In this document: one piece after another, positions 24,975 to 38,326 of the stretch
Position numbering within the stretch: the first letter of the stretch is position 1
Layout of the letters: each line of letters begins with the position of its first letter
NCBI RefSeq assembly: GCF_041734735.1
Contig: NC_134910.1
Span: 10,166,748-10,230,747, forward strand
DNA length: 64,000 nucleotides
Reading direction: 5' to 3'
Origin: Babylonia areolata
Lineage: Eukaryota; Mollusca; Gastropoda; Neogastropoda; Buccinidae
Notes under the pieces: generated by a model
Databases searched by the model: none
What the model was told of the DNA's origin: nothing
What the model saw: the letters and a program-made list of their open reading frames with translations, nothing else
Program-made: the position numbers and the translations under genes

Positions 24975-26855
24975 CTGCAACAGCAATGTGAATGGTTATA
25001 TATATAAAAAAAATCCAAAAAAAATCCATCATTTTGCTTCACAGCACTGGATATATATTATAGCAATGTGAATGGTTATTTTAAAAAAAAAGATTCCAAC
25101 ATCTTGTTTCACAGCACTGGATATAACAATGTGAATGGTCATAAAAAATATAAAAAAATTCCAGCATTTTGCTTCACACCAGCACCTGTCTACCTGTCAC
25201 ACACACCTGTCTAACTGTCACACACACCTGTGTCTACCTGTCACACACACCTGTCTAACTGTCACACACACCTGTGTCTAACTGTCACACACACCTGTGT
25301 CTTCCTATCAAACACACCTGTGTCTACTACCTATCTCACACACCTGTATCTACCTATCACACACACCTGTGTCAACCTGTCACACACACACCTGTGTCTC
25401 CCTGTCACAAACACCTGTCTACCTATCACACACACCTGTGTCGACCTGTCACACACACCTGAGTCTACCTAGTCACACACACCTGTCTCCCTATCACACA
25501 CACACCTGTCTAACTATCACACACACCTGTGTCAACCTGTCACACACACCTGAGTCTACCTGTCACACACACCTGAGTCTACCTGTCACACACACCTGTC
25601 TACCTGACACAGGTGTCTGTGACTAATCCGTCGCTCACCTGTGTGTACAACTTCTCCCTGTACTTCCTCTCCAACGCCTCTCCCTGTTCCTTGCTTTGGT
25701 CAGGAGTTTGGGGAGGGGAGGTGGGGGTGGAGGTGCGAGGTTCGGGACCCCCTCCACCCCCTGGGGGTCGGGAGGGCGCGGCCTTCTTGGCCACTGAGGG
25801 GGTGGAGGCTTTGGCCTTGGGGTCTGGCTTGGCCGGCTTTGGAAGAAAAGAAAGAAAGAAAGAAAGAAACAAAAATTGTTCACCTTATAAATACCATTTC
25901 ATTAACTCACTCAGTACGGCCAGTCCTCTCTTCTCCTCTACACAAACCCCTCGGATGTCCAGTGGGTGTCTGAATGACCCAACCTTTAGCTTCCGTCGTC
26001 AGAATTGTGGTATTCTTTGTCAACATTCATGTCTTCAATAAAAGTGTCTTCCGCTTGCAATATTTTGATGATGGTAATTGGGGTGAAACGCTATTAACAT
26101 CGTCTCTTTCGCCGTTCGTATGGAAAGAGTTAAAAGTTGTGTGCAAGAGAGTCAGCACCACCAATGCCCTGGCCGAAATACATATTCAAAATTATTCTCA
26201 TGCAGTTTAAATGAATGGGTAAATGAGTGAATGGAATCTTTTTTTTTTCTTCTTCTCCTCATTCGTCAGACTGATGCCAGTCTCCGCAATGAAGGCAGCT
26301 GTTCGCTGCAGGTTCTTTGAACAGCCGGAAGCAAATGGATATTGAAATACGTAAGATAAACACAGGAACTGACTGCACCACAACCTGCAATCGATGCAGC
26401 GACTGGCTATTCATTTATCAATCAATGCAGTGACTGACTATTCATTTATCAAACAATCCAGCGACTGATTATTCAATTTATCAATCAATGCAGTGACTGA
26501 TATTCATTTAGCAATCAATACAGCGACTGACGTTTCATTTATCAATCAATGCAGCCAATGTTAGTCATTTTATCAATCAATGTGGCGAATGCCTATTCAT
26601 TTATCAATCAATAAAACAGTGACAGACACAATACACACAGACATGAAGAAGGCTGCACAGCGACTTGTATACACACACATGCGCGCGCGCACTCACACAC
26701 ACACACTCTATACACACACCACACACACATCACTCTCTCTTTCTCTCACACCATGCACACACACACACAAACCACACGCATCCCCCCTCCCAAACACACT
26801 ACACCCACACCATGCTCACACACACACACACACTCACACACCACACACACACTCA

Positions 26856-26891
<36 letters not shown>

Positions 26892-28253
26892 TACTACCTC
26901 TTTCCCAGGTTTCCCGGCCTTAGCATCTTTAGCAGCAGCAGCAGCTGGCTTTTTATCCTTGGAGGCTTCGGCTTTTCCTTTGTCTGCAGGCCGGCCTCCT
27001 TTCCGACTGTCACCTGCCATGACATGTCACACCTGTGTCAGTATTGCCATGACATGTCACACCTGTGTCAGTACTGCCATGACATGTCACACCTGTGTCA
27101 GTACTGCCATGACATGTCACACCTGTGTCAGTACTGTCATGACATGTCACACCTGTGTCAGTACTGTCATGACATGTCACGCCTGTGTCAGTACTGCCAT
27201 GACATGTCACGCCTGTGTCAGTACTGCCATGACACATCACACCTGTGTCAGTGCTGCCATGACATATCACCTGTGTCACTTCTGCTGCGATACAACGCTC
27301 CTCTGTGCCAGTCATCATTCATACCTGACATACCATGCTGTGTAGCCAAGGTATTGCCCGTCAAAAATCCATCTTAAATACAGTATCAGATGATGCTGTT
27401 GATGACAAAGAAGACGCTGCCATGTAGGTCAGTTCAGCTTTATGACTCCTTGACAAGGCTGTACTCTCATAACACATGTGGAGTGATGGCCTAGAGGTAA
27501 CGCGTCCACCTAGGAAGCGAGAGAATCTGAGCGCGCTGGTTCGAATCACGGCTCAGCCGCCGATGTTTTCTCCCCCTCCACTAGACCCTGAGTGGTGGTC
27601 TGGACACTAGTCATTCGGATGAGACAATAAAATGAGGTCCCGTGTGCAGGATGCACTTAGCGCACGTAAAAGAACCCACAGCAACAAAAGGGTTGTTCCT
27701 GGCAAAATTCTGTAGGAAAATCCACTTCGACAGGAAAAACAAATAAAATTGCATGCAGGAAAAAATACAAAAAAAAATGGGTGGCGTTGTAGTATAGCGA
27801 CGCGCTCTCCCTGCGAAGAGCAGCCCGAATTTCACACAGAGAAATCTGTTGTGAAAAAAAGAAATATATGAATACAAATATCATCCTGGCGTCGACCAGG
27901 CTGAGAGATACAGACACCAGTAACACTGGTCCAGGAAATCTGAGCCAACACACCGAAAGACCCATCATCTGTGAAGTGGATGATACTCAACTGTGTGCTC
28001 TTTGTCTTCCCAATTGAGCCCTCATCACATTCAACTCTTGGTTGGAGCAGACCACAAGCCTAACAAGACACACACACACAATCACCCCATCTGATGGGGA
28101 TGGAACTGGCATCCTCCCAGTCATCAGTCCGGCATCCTTAACCACTTGGCCACGACAGCAGGTTAAATGCAATATCCTGTCTTTACCAATAATAACGCAG
28201 GTTACAGTTGGGTCAACGGTTTACAAAACACTTCAGAACAAGATATATATATA

Positions 28254-28310
<57 letters not shown>

Positions 28311-31300
28311 ATGTATGTATGTATGTATGTATGTATCTATATATATGTATCTCTCTCTCTCTCTATATATATATATATCCCCAACCTTGACAAACCAAAA
28401 CAAAAAGAAGAAAACCCAATATTTTTGAAGACTCACACTCCTACAAAAATCTTGAAGTATGTCCACGACGTAACCAATTTATCACATGTGTTCACACCAT
28501 CAGTATATTGCCATCAATATATTTTGCTTTCCTTGTACAGAGCTGTCATCAATGATTCTGATATAGTTTTTTTTCTTATTTGCTGTTCAATTGTTGTATA
28601 CTTTTTTGAAAGTCATAAAGAAAAAAGAAACTGGAAAAAAAAAATTCCATCCCTAAACAGTAAACAAATATCAATTTTCCCTTCTGACTGTTTCTAGACA
28701 TTGTTCTACATCAAATTTCAATCATGACATCAACAATAAACAAACAACACAATGATAATCATAGACATTATGAACGTATGAAACATGATACAGGCAGCCC
28801 ACAGTATACTGTAATTTCCATATTCATGAAAAAAAAAAAATCTTATCTTAATATAGTGCTAGTAATAGTGATAATACTTAAGAAATACAATCAATACATT
28901 TGTACAACAGTGATAATACTTAAGAAATACAATCAATACATTTGTACAACATGATTTAAGAGCAATATTTACAAGCAAGTATTGACAGTAATTAGTACTA
29001 ATGTGGTTCAACTGATCATTCCTATAGCTTGCCACTAAGATCTAGCAAAAATGGAAATTATCAAAAAACCCAAACAAAAAAAAAAAAACAAAAACAAAAC
29101 AAAACAAGCAAAACAACCTCTTAATTTTCTCCCCACTACACATCAAAAAGCATAATTTGGCAGGGAAAAGTCATTTTGACAAGACCCAACAACAAACAAG
29201 CAAATATTTACTCCAACAGTGTCACCGAATAAGGTGATTAAGTTAAAATGTCTGCATTGTTTACATACTTTTGTTAACAAGCACCAGATGAAATACAATT
29301 TAGTGTGATGAAATAATGTACTCTCATGAACAAACTGAAAAAAGCAGATGAGAAAAAAGCACTTATTCAATAATAGATGTTATAGGCAAATTAACTTATT
29401 CCACTGAACTAGTTGCAGGCTGCAAAAGTATGTCACAAAACAACTGTGGATGCAAAAGCAATTCACAATAGCAGTGACCTACAGATGTGAACGCAATTCT
29501 TATAGCAAAGGTGTGAACATGGCAATGGTGTATAGCTGTGAATGTAATTCACACAGCAAAGGTTTATAGTTGTTAACAGGATTCACATGGCAGTGACCTA
29601 TAGCTGTGAACACGACTCACATGGCAGTGACCTATAGCTGTGAACACGACTCACATGGCAGTGACCTATAGCTGTGAACAAGACTCACATGGCAGTGACC
29701 TATAGCTGTGAATGACTCACATGGCAGTGACCTATAGCTGTGAACACGACTCACATGGCAGTGACCTATAGCTGTGAACAAGACTCACATGGCAGTGGAT
29801 TAATGCTGTGAACACAATTCACATGGAAAGGGGGTTCATATATATGTGGAGTGATGGCCTAGAGGTAACGCATCCGCCTAGGAAGCGAGAGAATCTGAGC
29901 GCGCTGGTTCGAATCACGGCTCAGCTGCCAATATTTTCTCCCCCTCCACTGGACCCTGAGTGGTGGTCTAGATGCTAGTCAATCAGATGAGACGATAAAC
30001 CCAGGTCCCGTGTGCAGCATGCATTTAGCACATGTAAAAGAACCCATGGCAACAAAAGGGTTGTTCCTGGCAAAATTCTGTAGAAAAATCCACTTCAATA
30101 GGAAAAACAAATAAAACTGCATGCAGGAAAAAAAGAAAAAGAAAAAAAGGGTGGCACTGTAGTATAGCGACGCGCTCTCCCTGGGGGGAGTGCAGCCCGA
30201 ATTTCATGCAGAGAAATCTGTTGTGATAAAGAGAAATACAAATATTGTAGTGAACATGGTTCACCCAGCAATCACCAATCAAGAGCCATGAAAATGGTTC
30301 ACATATCAGGTGTACAGCCGTGGAAGGAATCACACTGCAGAGAGGATTTCTCACCAGTGAGCAGCATTTTAGACAACAGGAGTGGTATAAGGAGTGGGGG
30401 GTCCTGGACCACTTTGAGCATTTGACCCAAAATTGCCCTCAGCCAAAAAATTTGACCGAGAACTTCTTCTTCTTCTTCGTTCGTAGGCTGCAACTCCCAC
30501 GTTCACTCGTATGCACACAAGTGGGCTTTTACGTGTATGACCATTTTTACCCCGCTATGTAGGCAGCCATACTCTGTTTTTGGGGGTGTGCATGCTGGGT
30601 ATGTTCTTGTTTCTATAACCCACTGAACGCTGACATGGATTACGGGATCTTTAACGCACGTATTTGATCTTCTGCTTGCATATACACACGAAGGGGGTTC
30701 AGGCACTAGTAGGTCTGCACATATGTTGACCTGGGAGATCGTAAAAATCTCCACCCTTCACCCACCAGGCGCCGTCACCGTGATTCGAACCCGGGACCCT
30801 CAGATTGACAGTCCAACGCTTTAACCACTTGGCTATTGCGCCCGTCAACCGAGAACAATTTTTGGGTCAAAGCTCAAAGTGGTCCAGAATCCCCAGTCCT
30901 TATACTACTACAGTTTCAGTTTCAGTAGCTCAAGGAGGCGTCACTGCGTTCGGACAAATCCATTTACGCTACACCACATCTGCCAAGCAGATGCCTGACC
31001 AGCAGCGTAACCCAACACACTTTGTCAGGCCTTGAGAAAAAATAAATAAAATAAAATAAAATAAAATAAAATAAAATGAAATAAAATATAATAAATAAAT
31101 TAAATAAATAACTACATAATAATAATATGATTAAAAAATAAATAAATAAATAATAATAATAATAATGAAAATAAAATAAATAAATACATAAGTAAATAAA
31201 TAAAATAAATAAATTAATTAAAAAAAAACAACAATAATGATAAATAAGCAAATAAACAACAACAAAAAAACAAACAAAAACAACAGACACACATTCACAC

Positions 31301-34300
31301 ACATATGCATAACAGATATATATGCACATATACAACAGATATACTACTACAGGAGCAGTGGACAGGGTCAACAACACCTGCAGGTGAACATACCTAGCCC
31401 TGACCCTGGCCTCCCTACAGCTGGCAGTGTGTGCGACTTGCATGCTGTCAGCGTGGTTTGTGGACATACCAGAGTAGTGCAATGCCCCCACACCATCGTA
31501 AGCATGGCACACAGCATTTACAGGCAAAGATGAAGTTCAGGTGTGTGTGTGTGTGTGTGTGTGTGTAAGCACGTGCGTGCATACGTGTGTGCATTTGTGT
31601 TGTTGTTTTTGGGTTGGTTGTTTTTTTTGTTTTTTTTTGTTTTTTAAATCAACTAAATCCACTCACTGGAAAGAACTCTCCCACCTGTACAGAGGAAGAA
31701 GGAATTTCACAATGGATCAGTGTGTTACTGGAATCAGTTATTCTAAAACCTATTCCTTTTACTCTTCATTCCATGCCGGCCAACAATGTTCACACTTGAT
31801 TCAGTTGCTCCACATATACATTTGGCCGTCTGCAAAGTTAAATTTCTGAATAAAAAAAAAAATTTAACAAGAGAGGCAAGGCCTTCAAGACTCACTTGTG
31901 ATAAATTAAGTCCCCTAGCATTAATTACAGAGTAATTTCCCTTTTTAACTATCTGCACCAAAACGTTTGCATAATAAATAAAAATTCCATGCTTAGCAAA
32001 AGAAGTTCCTGTTTGAACAAAAAATGATAATAATGACTCCTCTTGTTGTTGTGTCAGAATAAGTGGTCAAAGTGCTAAGTTTAGAGAATACAAAAAATAT
32101 AAATATAACAGTAAATGCAGTTTGCATATAATTAGGCTTCTTTTTTTTTCTTTTTTCTTTTTGTGCCCATCCCAGAGGTGCAATATTGTTTTAAACAAGA
32201 TGACTGGAAAGAACTGAATTTTTCCTATTTTCATGCCTAATTTGGTGTCAGCTGACAAAGTATTTGCAGAGAAAATGTCAATGTTAAAGTTTACCACGGA
32301 CACACACACACACGGACACACACACACACAGACAACCGAACACCGGGTATAACATAGACTCACTTTGTTCACACACGTGAGTCAAAAAAAAAAGGCAGCT
32401 GAATAATTGCAGCATCACCTGGTGACCATATTCATATTACAGCTTCAACTATGCCAGCTTAATGTCCATCTCAAATGTCACAAAAACAAAGCTTTGCTAG
32501 GAGGAAGTGTACTACTCATTACTTGCCCTCAACAAAAAGCAACATTAGACAGAATTAAAGAATACCTAACAAAATGAAGCATTACAAAGAATTAAAGACT
32601 TATGAAACTAGGAGAGTAACGAACAATAAAGAGCAGTAACTCTCTCCATGTACAACGCATTGGTAACACGTCCGCCTAGGAAGCAAGAGAGAATCTGAGC
32701 GCGCTGGTTCGAATCACGACTCAGCCGCCGATATTTTCTCCCCCTCCACTAGACCTTGAGTGGTGGTCTGGACGCTAGTCATTCGGATGAGACGATAAAC
32801 CAAGGTCCTGTGTGCAGCATGCACTTAGCGCATGTAAAAGAACCCACGGCAACAAAAGGGTTGTTCCTGGCAAAATTCTGTAGAAAAATCCACTTCCATA
32901 GGAAAAACAAATAAAACTGCACGCAGGAAAAAATACAAAAAAAATGGGTGGCGCTGTAGTATAGCGACGCGCTCTCCCTGGGGAGAGCAGCCCGAATTTC
33001 ACACAGAGAAATCTGTTGTGATAAAAAGAAATACAAATATACAAATACAAAGGACATAACTTCAAGTGAATGCTGCTTATGCGATCAACTCAGCTAGCAC
33101 ACAACATTACATATTTGTATATTCATTTATTCAAAGCAAGTGACTCCACAATCCCTGACAGCTTCACTATAAATCAAAGTCCAGAAATTCAGGATTGCAC
33201 TGGGGTAAATCAAGATTCCTGAATGTCACCTCTTTTTGTATTTCTTTTTATCACAACAGATTTCTCTGTGTAAAATTCGGGCTGCTCTCCCCAGGGAGAG
33301 TGCGTCGCTACACTACAGCGCCACCCATTTTTTTGTATTTTTTTCTTCGTGCAGTTTTGTTTGTTTTTCCTATCGAAGTAGATTTTTCTACAGAATTTTG
33401 CCAGGAACAACCCTTTTGTTGCCGTGGGTTCTTTTACATGCACTAAGTGCATGCTGCACACGGGACCTTGGTTTATCGTCTCATCCAAATGACTAGCGTC
33501 CAGACTACCACTCAAGGTCTAGTGGAGGGGGAGAAAATATCGGCAGCTGAGCCGTGATTCGAACCAGCGCGCTCAGATTCTCTCGCTTCCTAGGCAGACG
33601 CGTTACCTCTTGGCCATCACTCCACTTGCCCATCCTCTGCCCTTCAGTGGGGATTACAGAGTCACCCAAGACAAATCTGGATCTCGATTTACCCAAAGAC
33701 AATGAGGGACTCCCCCAGGTGGAATCGGGACCTAGGTTTCACCTGAGGACAATCCTGGATCTTGATTTACACCGGGGTAATCCAGCAATGCCCTGATTCT
33801 GTTTGCCCTGGGACACATATTTGTCTCTAGAAAGCTGTTAGTCATCCAGCAATGCCCTGATTCTGTTTGCCCTGGGACACATATCTGTCTCTAGAAAGTT
33901 GTTAGTAATCCAGCAATGCCCTGATTCTGTTTGCCCTGGGACACATATCTGTCTCTAGAAAGTTGTTAGTCATCCAGCAATGCCCTGATTCTGTTTGCCC
34001 TGGGACACATATTTGTCTCTAGAAAGTTTAGTCATCCAGCAATGCCCTGATTCTGTTTGCCCTGGTACACATATTTGTCTCTAGAAAGTTGTTAGTAATC
34101 CAGCAATGCCCTGATTCTGTTTGCCCTGGTACACATATTTGTCTCTAGAAAGCTGTTAGTAATCCAGCATTGCCCTGATTCTGTTTGCCCTGGGACACAT
34201 ATCTGTCTCTAGAAAGCTGTTAGTAATCCAGCATTGCCCTGATTCTGTTTGCCCTGGTACACATATCTGTCTCTAGAAAGCTGTTAGTAATCCAGCAATG

Positions 34301-36038
34301 CCCTGATTCTGTTTGCCCTGGGACACATATTTGTCTCTAGAAAGCTGTTAGTCTCCTTTTACAACCAAGGTATCTGTGCTCTGGCATTTTGTCATGTTCT
34401 GGCTAAGTTAGTTCTTTATTTAATCTGAAAGAAAAGCTGTCACTAAATAAAGAATTCTCTAAAACTAAAAAAAACAACCCAGTAACCTATCAGTCTGCTC
34501 TTGCAATTAAAACATGTCTATGCTGAGATCTCAACAAAAAAAAGTAAACTATGTTAGGTCTTATTAGAGATGCCAGCAAAGGAAAGAAACACGTTTCTGC
34601 AAATCTTGGCAGATGCCGTTCTTTAAAGCTCTGACAGTCATCGCTCCACACTTCTATTCAGATCAGCTAAAGGCGCTAGCTCCCACTGCCACAGCATCTC
34701 ACCAGCACCTGACTTCCTCTTCTCCATGCCTTTGTTAAGGCTGGCTCCTACATCTACCGGCACCTCTTCAGCTTGGAACAAAGGAAGAACATTGGTGGGG
34801 TTTTAATTTCCCTTCACATCTTTGCTTTATGGCACAGTGTAACTTTTGTGTCATTAAAAAAACAAAGCATTTCAACCACCACAACCATTCTACATTTCTT
34901 GCAAAGTACTTCTTTCATACTATTAAAACAAGGTAATTTAGTTGTTAGAAATTAGTGGGAGTTTGATTCCTCTTCACATCTTTGCTTTCTGGAACAGTAT
35001 AATTTTTGTGTCATTGTAAAAACCCAAAGCATTTCAATCATCAGATCTGTTCTACATTTCATGCACAGTACTTCTTTTGTATTATCAAAACAAGGAAATG
35101 ATATCGTCAAAAATTAGGGGGGGGGGGGGAGGGCAGTGATTTTTCTTTACATCTTTGCTTTCTTGCACAGTATAATTTCTGAGTCATTAAAAAAAACAAA
35201 GTATTTCAATCATCCGAACTGTGCTACATTTCTAGCACGGTACTTCTTCTATATCATCAAAACAAGGTAGTTCAACTGTCAGAAATTCCCTTCATGGCAC
35301 CGCACAACTTTGAGGTAATCTAAAAAGCAAAGTACTGCGATCATTAATCAGAAGGCATCCAATGCATACCAACACTTTACTACTTCACGCTGAGTTTTTG
35401 GTCTTCTTTCCTTGAGGATTTTCTATGTGTGACTGACTAGATTTACTGAAATGGTTCCACAAAGAAAAAGAAGGCAGAGCATAATCAACACATATACCAC
35501 TACCAACGTCTCCTTGCCCCAGGGGGAAAAAAAACACCATAAACACATTTCCAAACACATTCCCATCATGCAGATTTATAAAACATGCTGAAAATGAAGA
35601 AGAGGCCATGTCTGCACCTACACACACACACACACACACACGCATACACACACGCATGCACACACACACACACCAGCATCACTCACATTAACACAATGCA
35701 TATGCAAATCAACAAGCACACATGTATGCACACGCACATGTACACGCACACACACACACACCCCTCTCTAAAAAAACAACAACAACAGAAGACAGAAAAG
35801 AGGGAATATCCCAGAATCCCAGGTGCACATAGTGAGGAAGAAATTAACAGCTCCAAAACACCCAATCAACCATCTCCAACAGCACACACACACACACACA
35901 CACGCACGCACAGACACACACACACACCACACACACACACACATCAAAGCAGTAGTAACCACAAACCACTCTCTCCACTATACATTTTCTGCCCCCAACC
36001 TCCACACCAAAACTATTCTACCATCACCAATGAGGGTG

Positions 36039-36077
<39 letters not shown>

Positions 36078-36297
36078 GAAAAGCAGCAGAAGGCAGAAAA
36101 GAGGGGAAATCCCAGAATACCAGGTGCACATAGTAAAGAAGAAACTAACAGTACCAAAAAAAAAAAAAAATCAAAATCAACACTCTCCATCAGCACACAC
36201 ACACACAAATAAAAAACAGTAGTAAACCACTCTCTCCAATGCATATTTTCTGCCCTCAACCTCCACACCAAACCTATTCTACCATCACCAATGAGGT

Positions 36298-36331
<34 letters not shown>

Positions 36332-37783
36332 TGCACACTAAAAAAAAAAAAAAAAATCATCACCATGATTATCATGAAAACAGAAGAGTATTAACCAACT
36401 CAATAATGACTAAATGCGCCAAACCACAGACACACTCAGACAAATACACAACCTTCATTCAATTCAACCAGATAAAATTTGGACACGATTCCCCACTGCA
36501 AACAAATATATATATATACTTCCCAAACACAAGATGATAAAATAACCTAAAACAAACAACAGGTTTTCAACATTCATTTTTTTACAAGCATGAAACAATG
36601 CTTGCATTGGAATAGACACTTTCTTTTTCATTTTTTTTAATAAAAAGAATCAACCAACATAACACCAGATGTGTCCAAGCTTTGGATTTTATCAAATCTT
36701 TACAGAGTGAGGCAACCCCAAGATAGAAACTGGTGGAATGGATGCAAGTTTTTAGAGGTTTATTTTTCGAGGAGGGAGGGGAGGTTGGGGGAATGGGGGT
36801 GGGGGTTACAAAGGGGGTGTGGAGGAAGGGAGAGGATTAACACACATTCACACCGTCATACATACATATGTCCATGCATGTGAAGGCACACACGCTTGTA
36901 AACAAACACATTCTAAAATAATGCTTACACTTTTCTAAATAAAAAGCATGTATGCAGAAGGGCACAGTCAAGTACACTCAAAACTACTCACACATTCACA
37001 CACACGCTCTCCCTCTCACACACAGACATACACAAACACAAAAACTAAGTGCAACAGGCAAATAAGAATATGTATCTGACAAAGGAACCACACCACACCA
37101 AACCTAAGCATCTACCATCAGACAAAAGGGGTTGGACCATCAACCAATCAGACAAGAAAACATGACATGTCGACTCATTATCAGAAGACACAAACACTCA
37201 TGAAAAAAAAACAGAAGAGAAAGACATACTCTAAACATGTAAAAAAAAAAACACAAAAAAAAACAAGAGAGGCAAGGCCTTCAAGACTCACTTGTGATAC
37301 GCTTAAAAAAAAAAAAAAAAAAAAAAAAAATCCAAGCTTTTTATGTATTGAGTATAATTTCAAAATGTAATGTTTAAGATGAGAAAGATCAGTTTAAAGC
37401 AAATTAAGTCCCCTAGCATTAATTACAGAGTATTTTCCCTTTTTTACTATCTGCACCAAAACGTTTGCAAAATACATAAAACTTCCATGCTTCGCAAAAG
37501 AAGTTCCTGTTTGAACAAAAAATGATAATAATGACTGCTCTTGTTGGGTCAGAATATCAGATCAAAGTGCCAAGTTTAGAGAATACAAAAAATATAAATA
37601 TAACAGTAAATGCAGTTTGCATATAATTAGGCTTCATTCTTTATTTTTTTTGTGCCCATCCTAGAGGTGCAATATTGTTTTAAACAAGATGACTGGAAAA
37701 AACTGAATTTTTCCTATTTTTATGCCTAATTTGGTGTCAGCTGACAAAGTATTTGCAGAGAAAAGGTCAATGTCAAAGTTTAC

Positions 37784-37815
<32 letters not shown>

Positions 37816-38191
37816 ACCAAACACCGGGTTAAAACATAGACTCACTTTGTTTACACAAGTGAGTCAAAAAACCACCAAAAAAACCCAACCCACTAACACT
37901 GGAACACCTGAAGAGAAACAGAAGTTTGTTAAAATGTACTATAATAGCAGCCCTACACAGATGGGGTGTCAGTTAGTGGTACATTTGATGGGGTGTTTTC
38001 TGACAGATGTGCAATGTATTGATGATCCTTTCATGTACCTATGTATGTAATACAGTTCTCTCTCTCTCTCGATATATATCTATATATCTATACACACACA
38101 CACACACACACACACACTGTATACTGAGTGTGTGAGCGATTGTGTGTCACTGTATGTGTATTGTATGCATGTGCGTGCATACAAATGTGTC

Positions 38192-38223
<32 letters not shown>

Positions 38224-38241
38224 TCTGTGTATGTCCCTGCA

Positions 38242-38272
<31 letters not shown>

Positions 38273-38295
38273 GTGTTCATGCGTATATCCCCGCA

Positions 38296-38326
<31 letters not shown>

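Noticed and set aside
27478-27560. Possible tRNA gene (boxes A and B)
   Set aside because: The same head recurs in nine places joined to a common SINE body and tail; it does not fold as a complete cloverleaf and is a SINE promoter.
30464-30846. Open frame matching at several places (start [20 protein letters not shown] on the - strand)
   Set aside because: It recurs only inside S2 SINE copies (also 45638-45889 and 63118-63357), so it is SINE sequence and not a gene.
32775-33065. Recurrent open frame with [20 protein letters not shown]
   Set aside because: It is a translation of the S1 SINE body and appears at each S1 copy.
35385-35545. Possible alternative 3' exon of MYCBPAP (peptide with [15 protein letters not shown] and a stop)
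   Set aside because: No convincing acceptor precedes it, the phase-consistent exons on either side join without it, and the surroundings are CA repeat.
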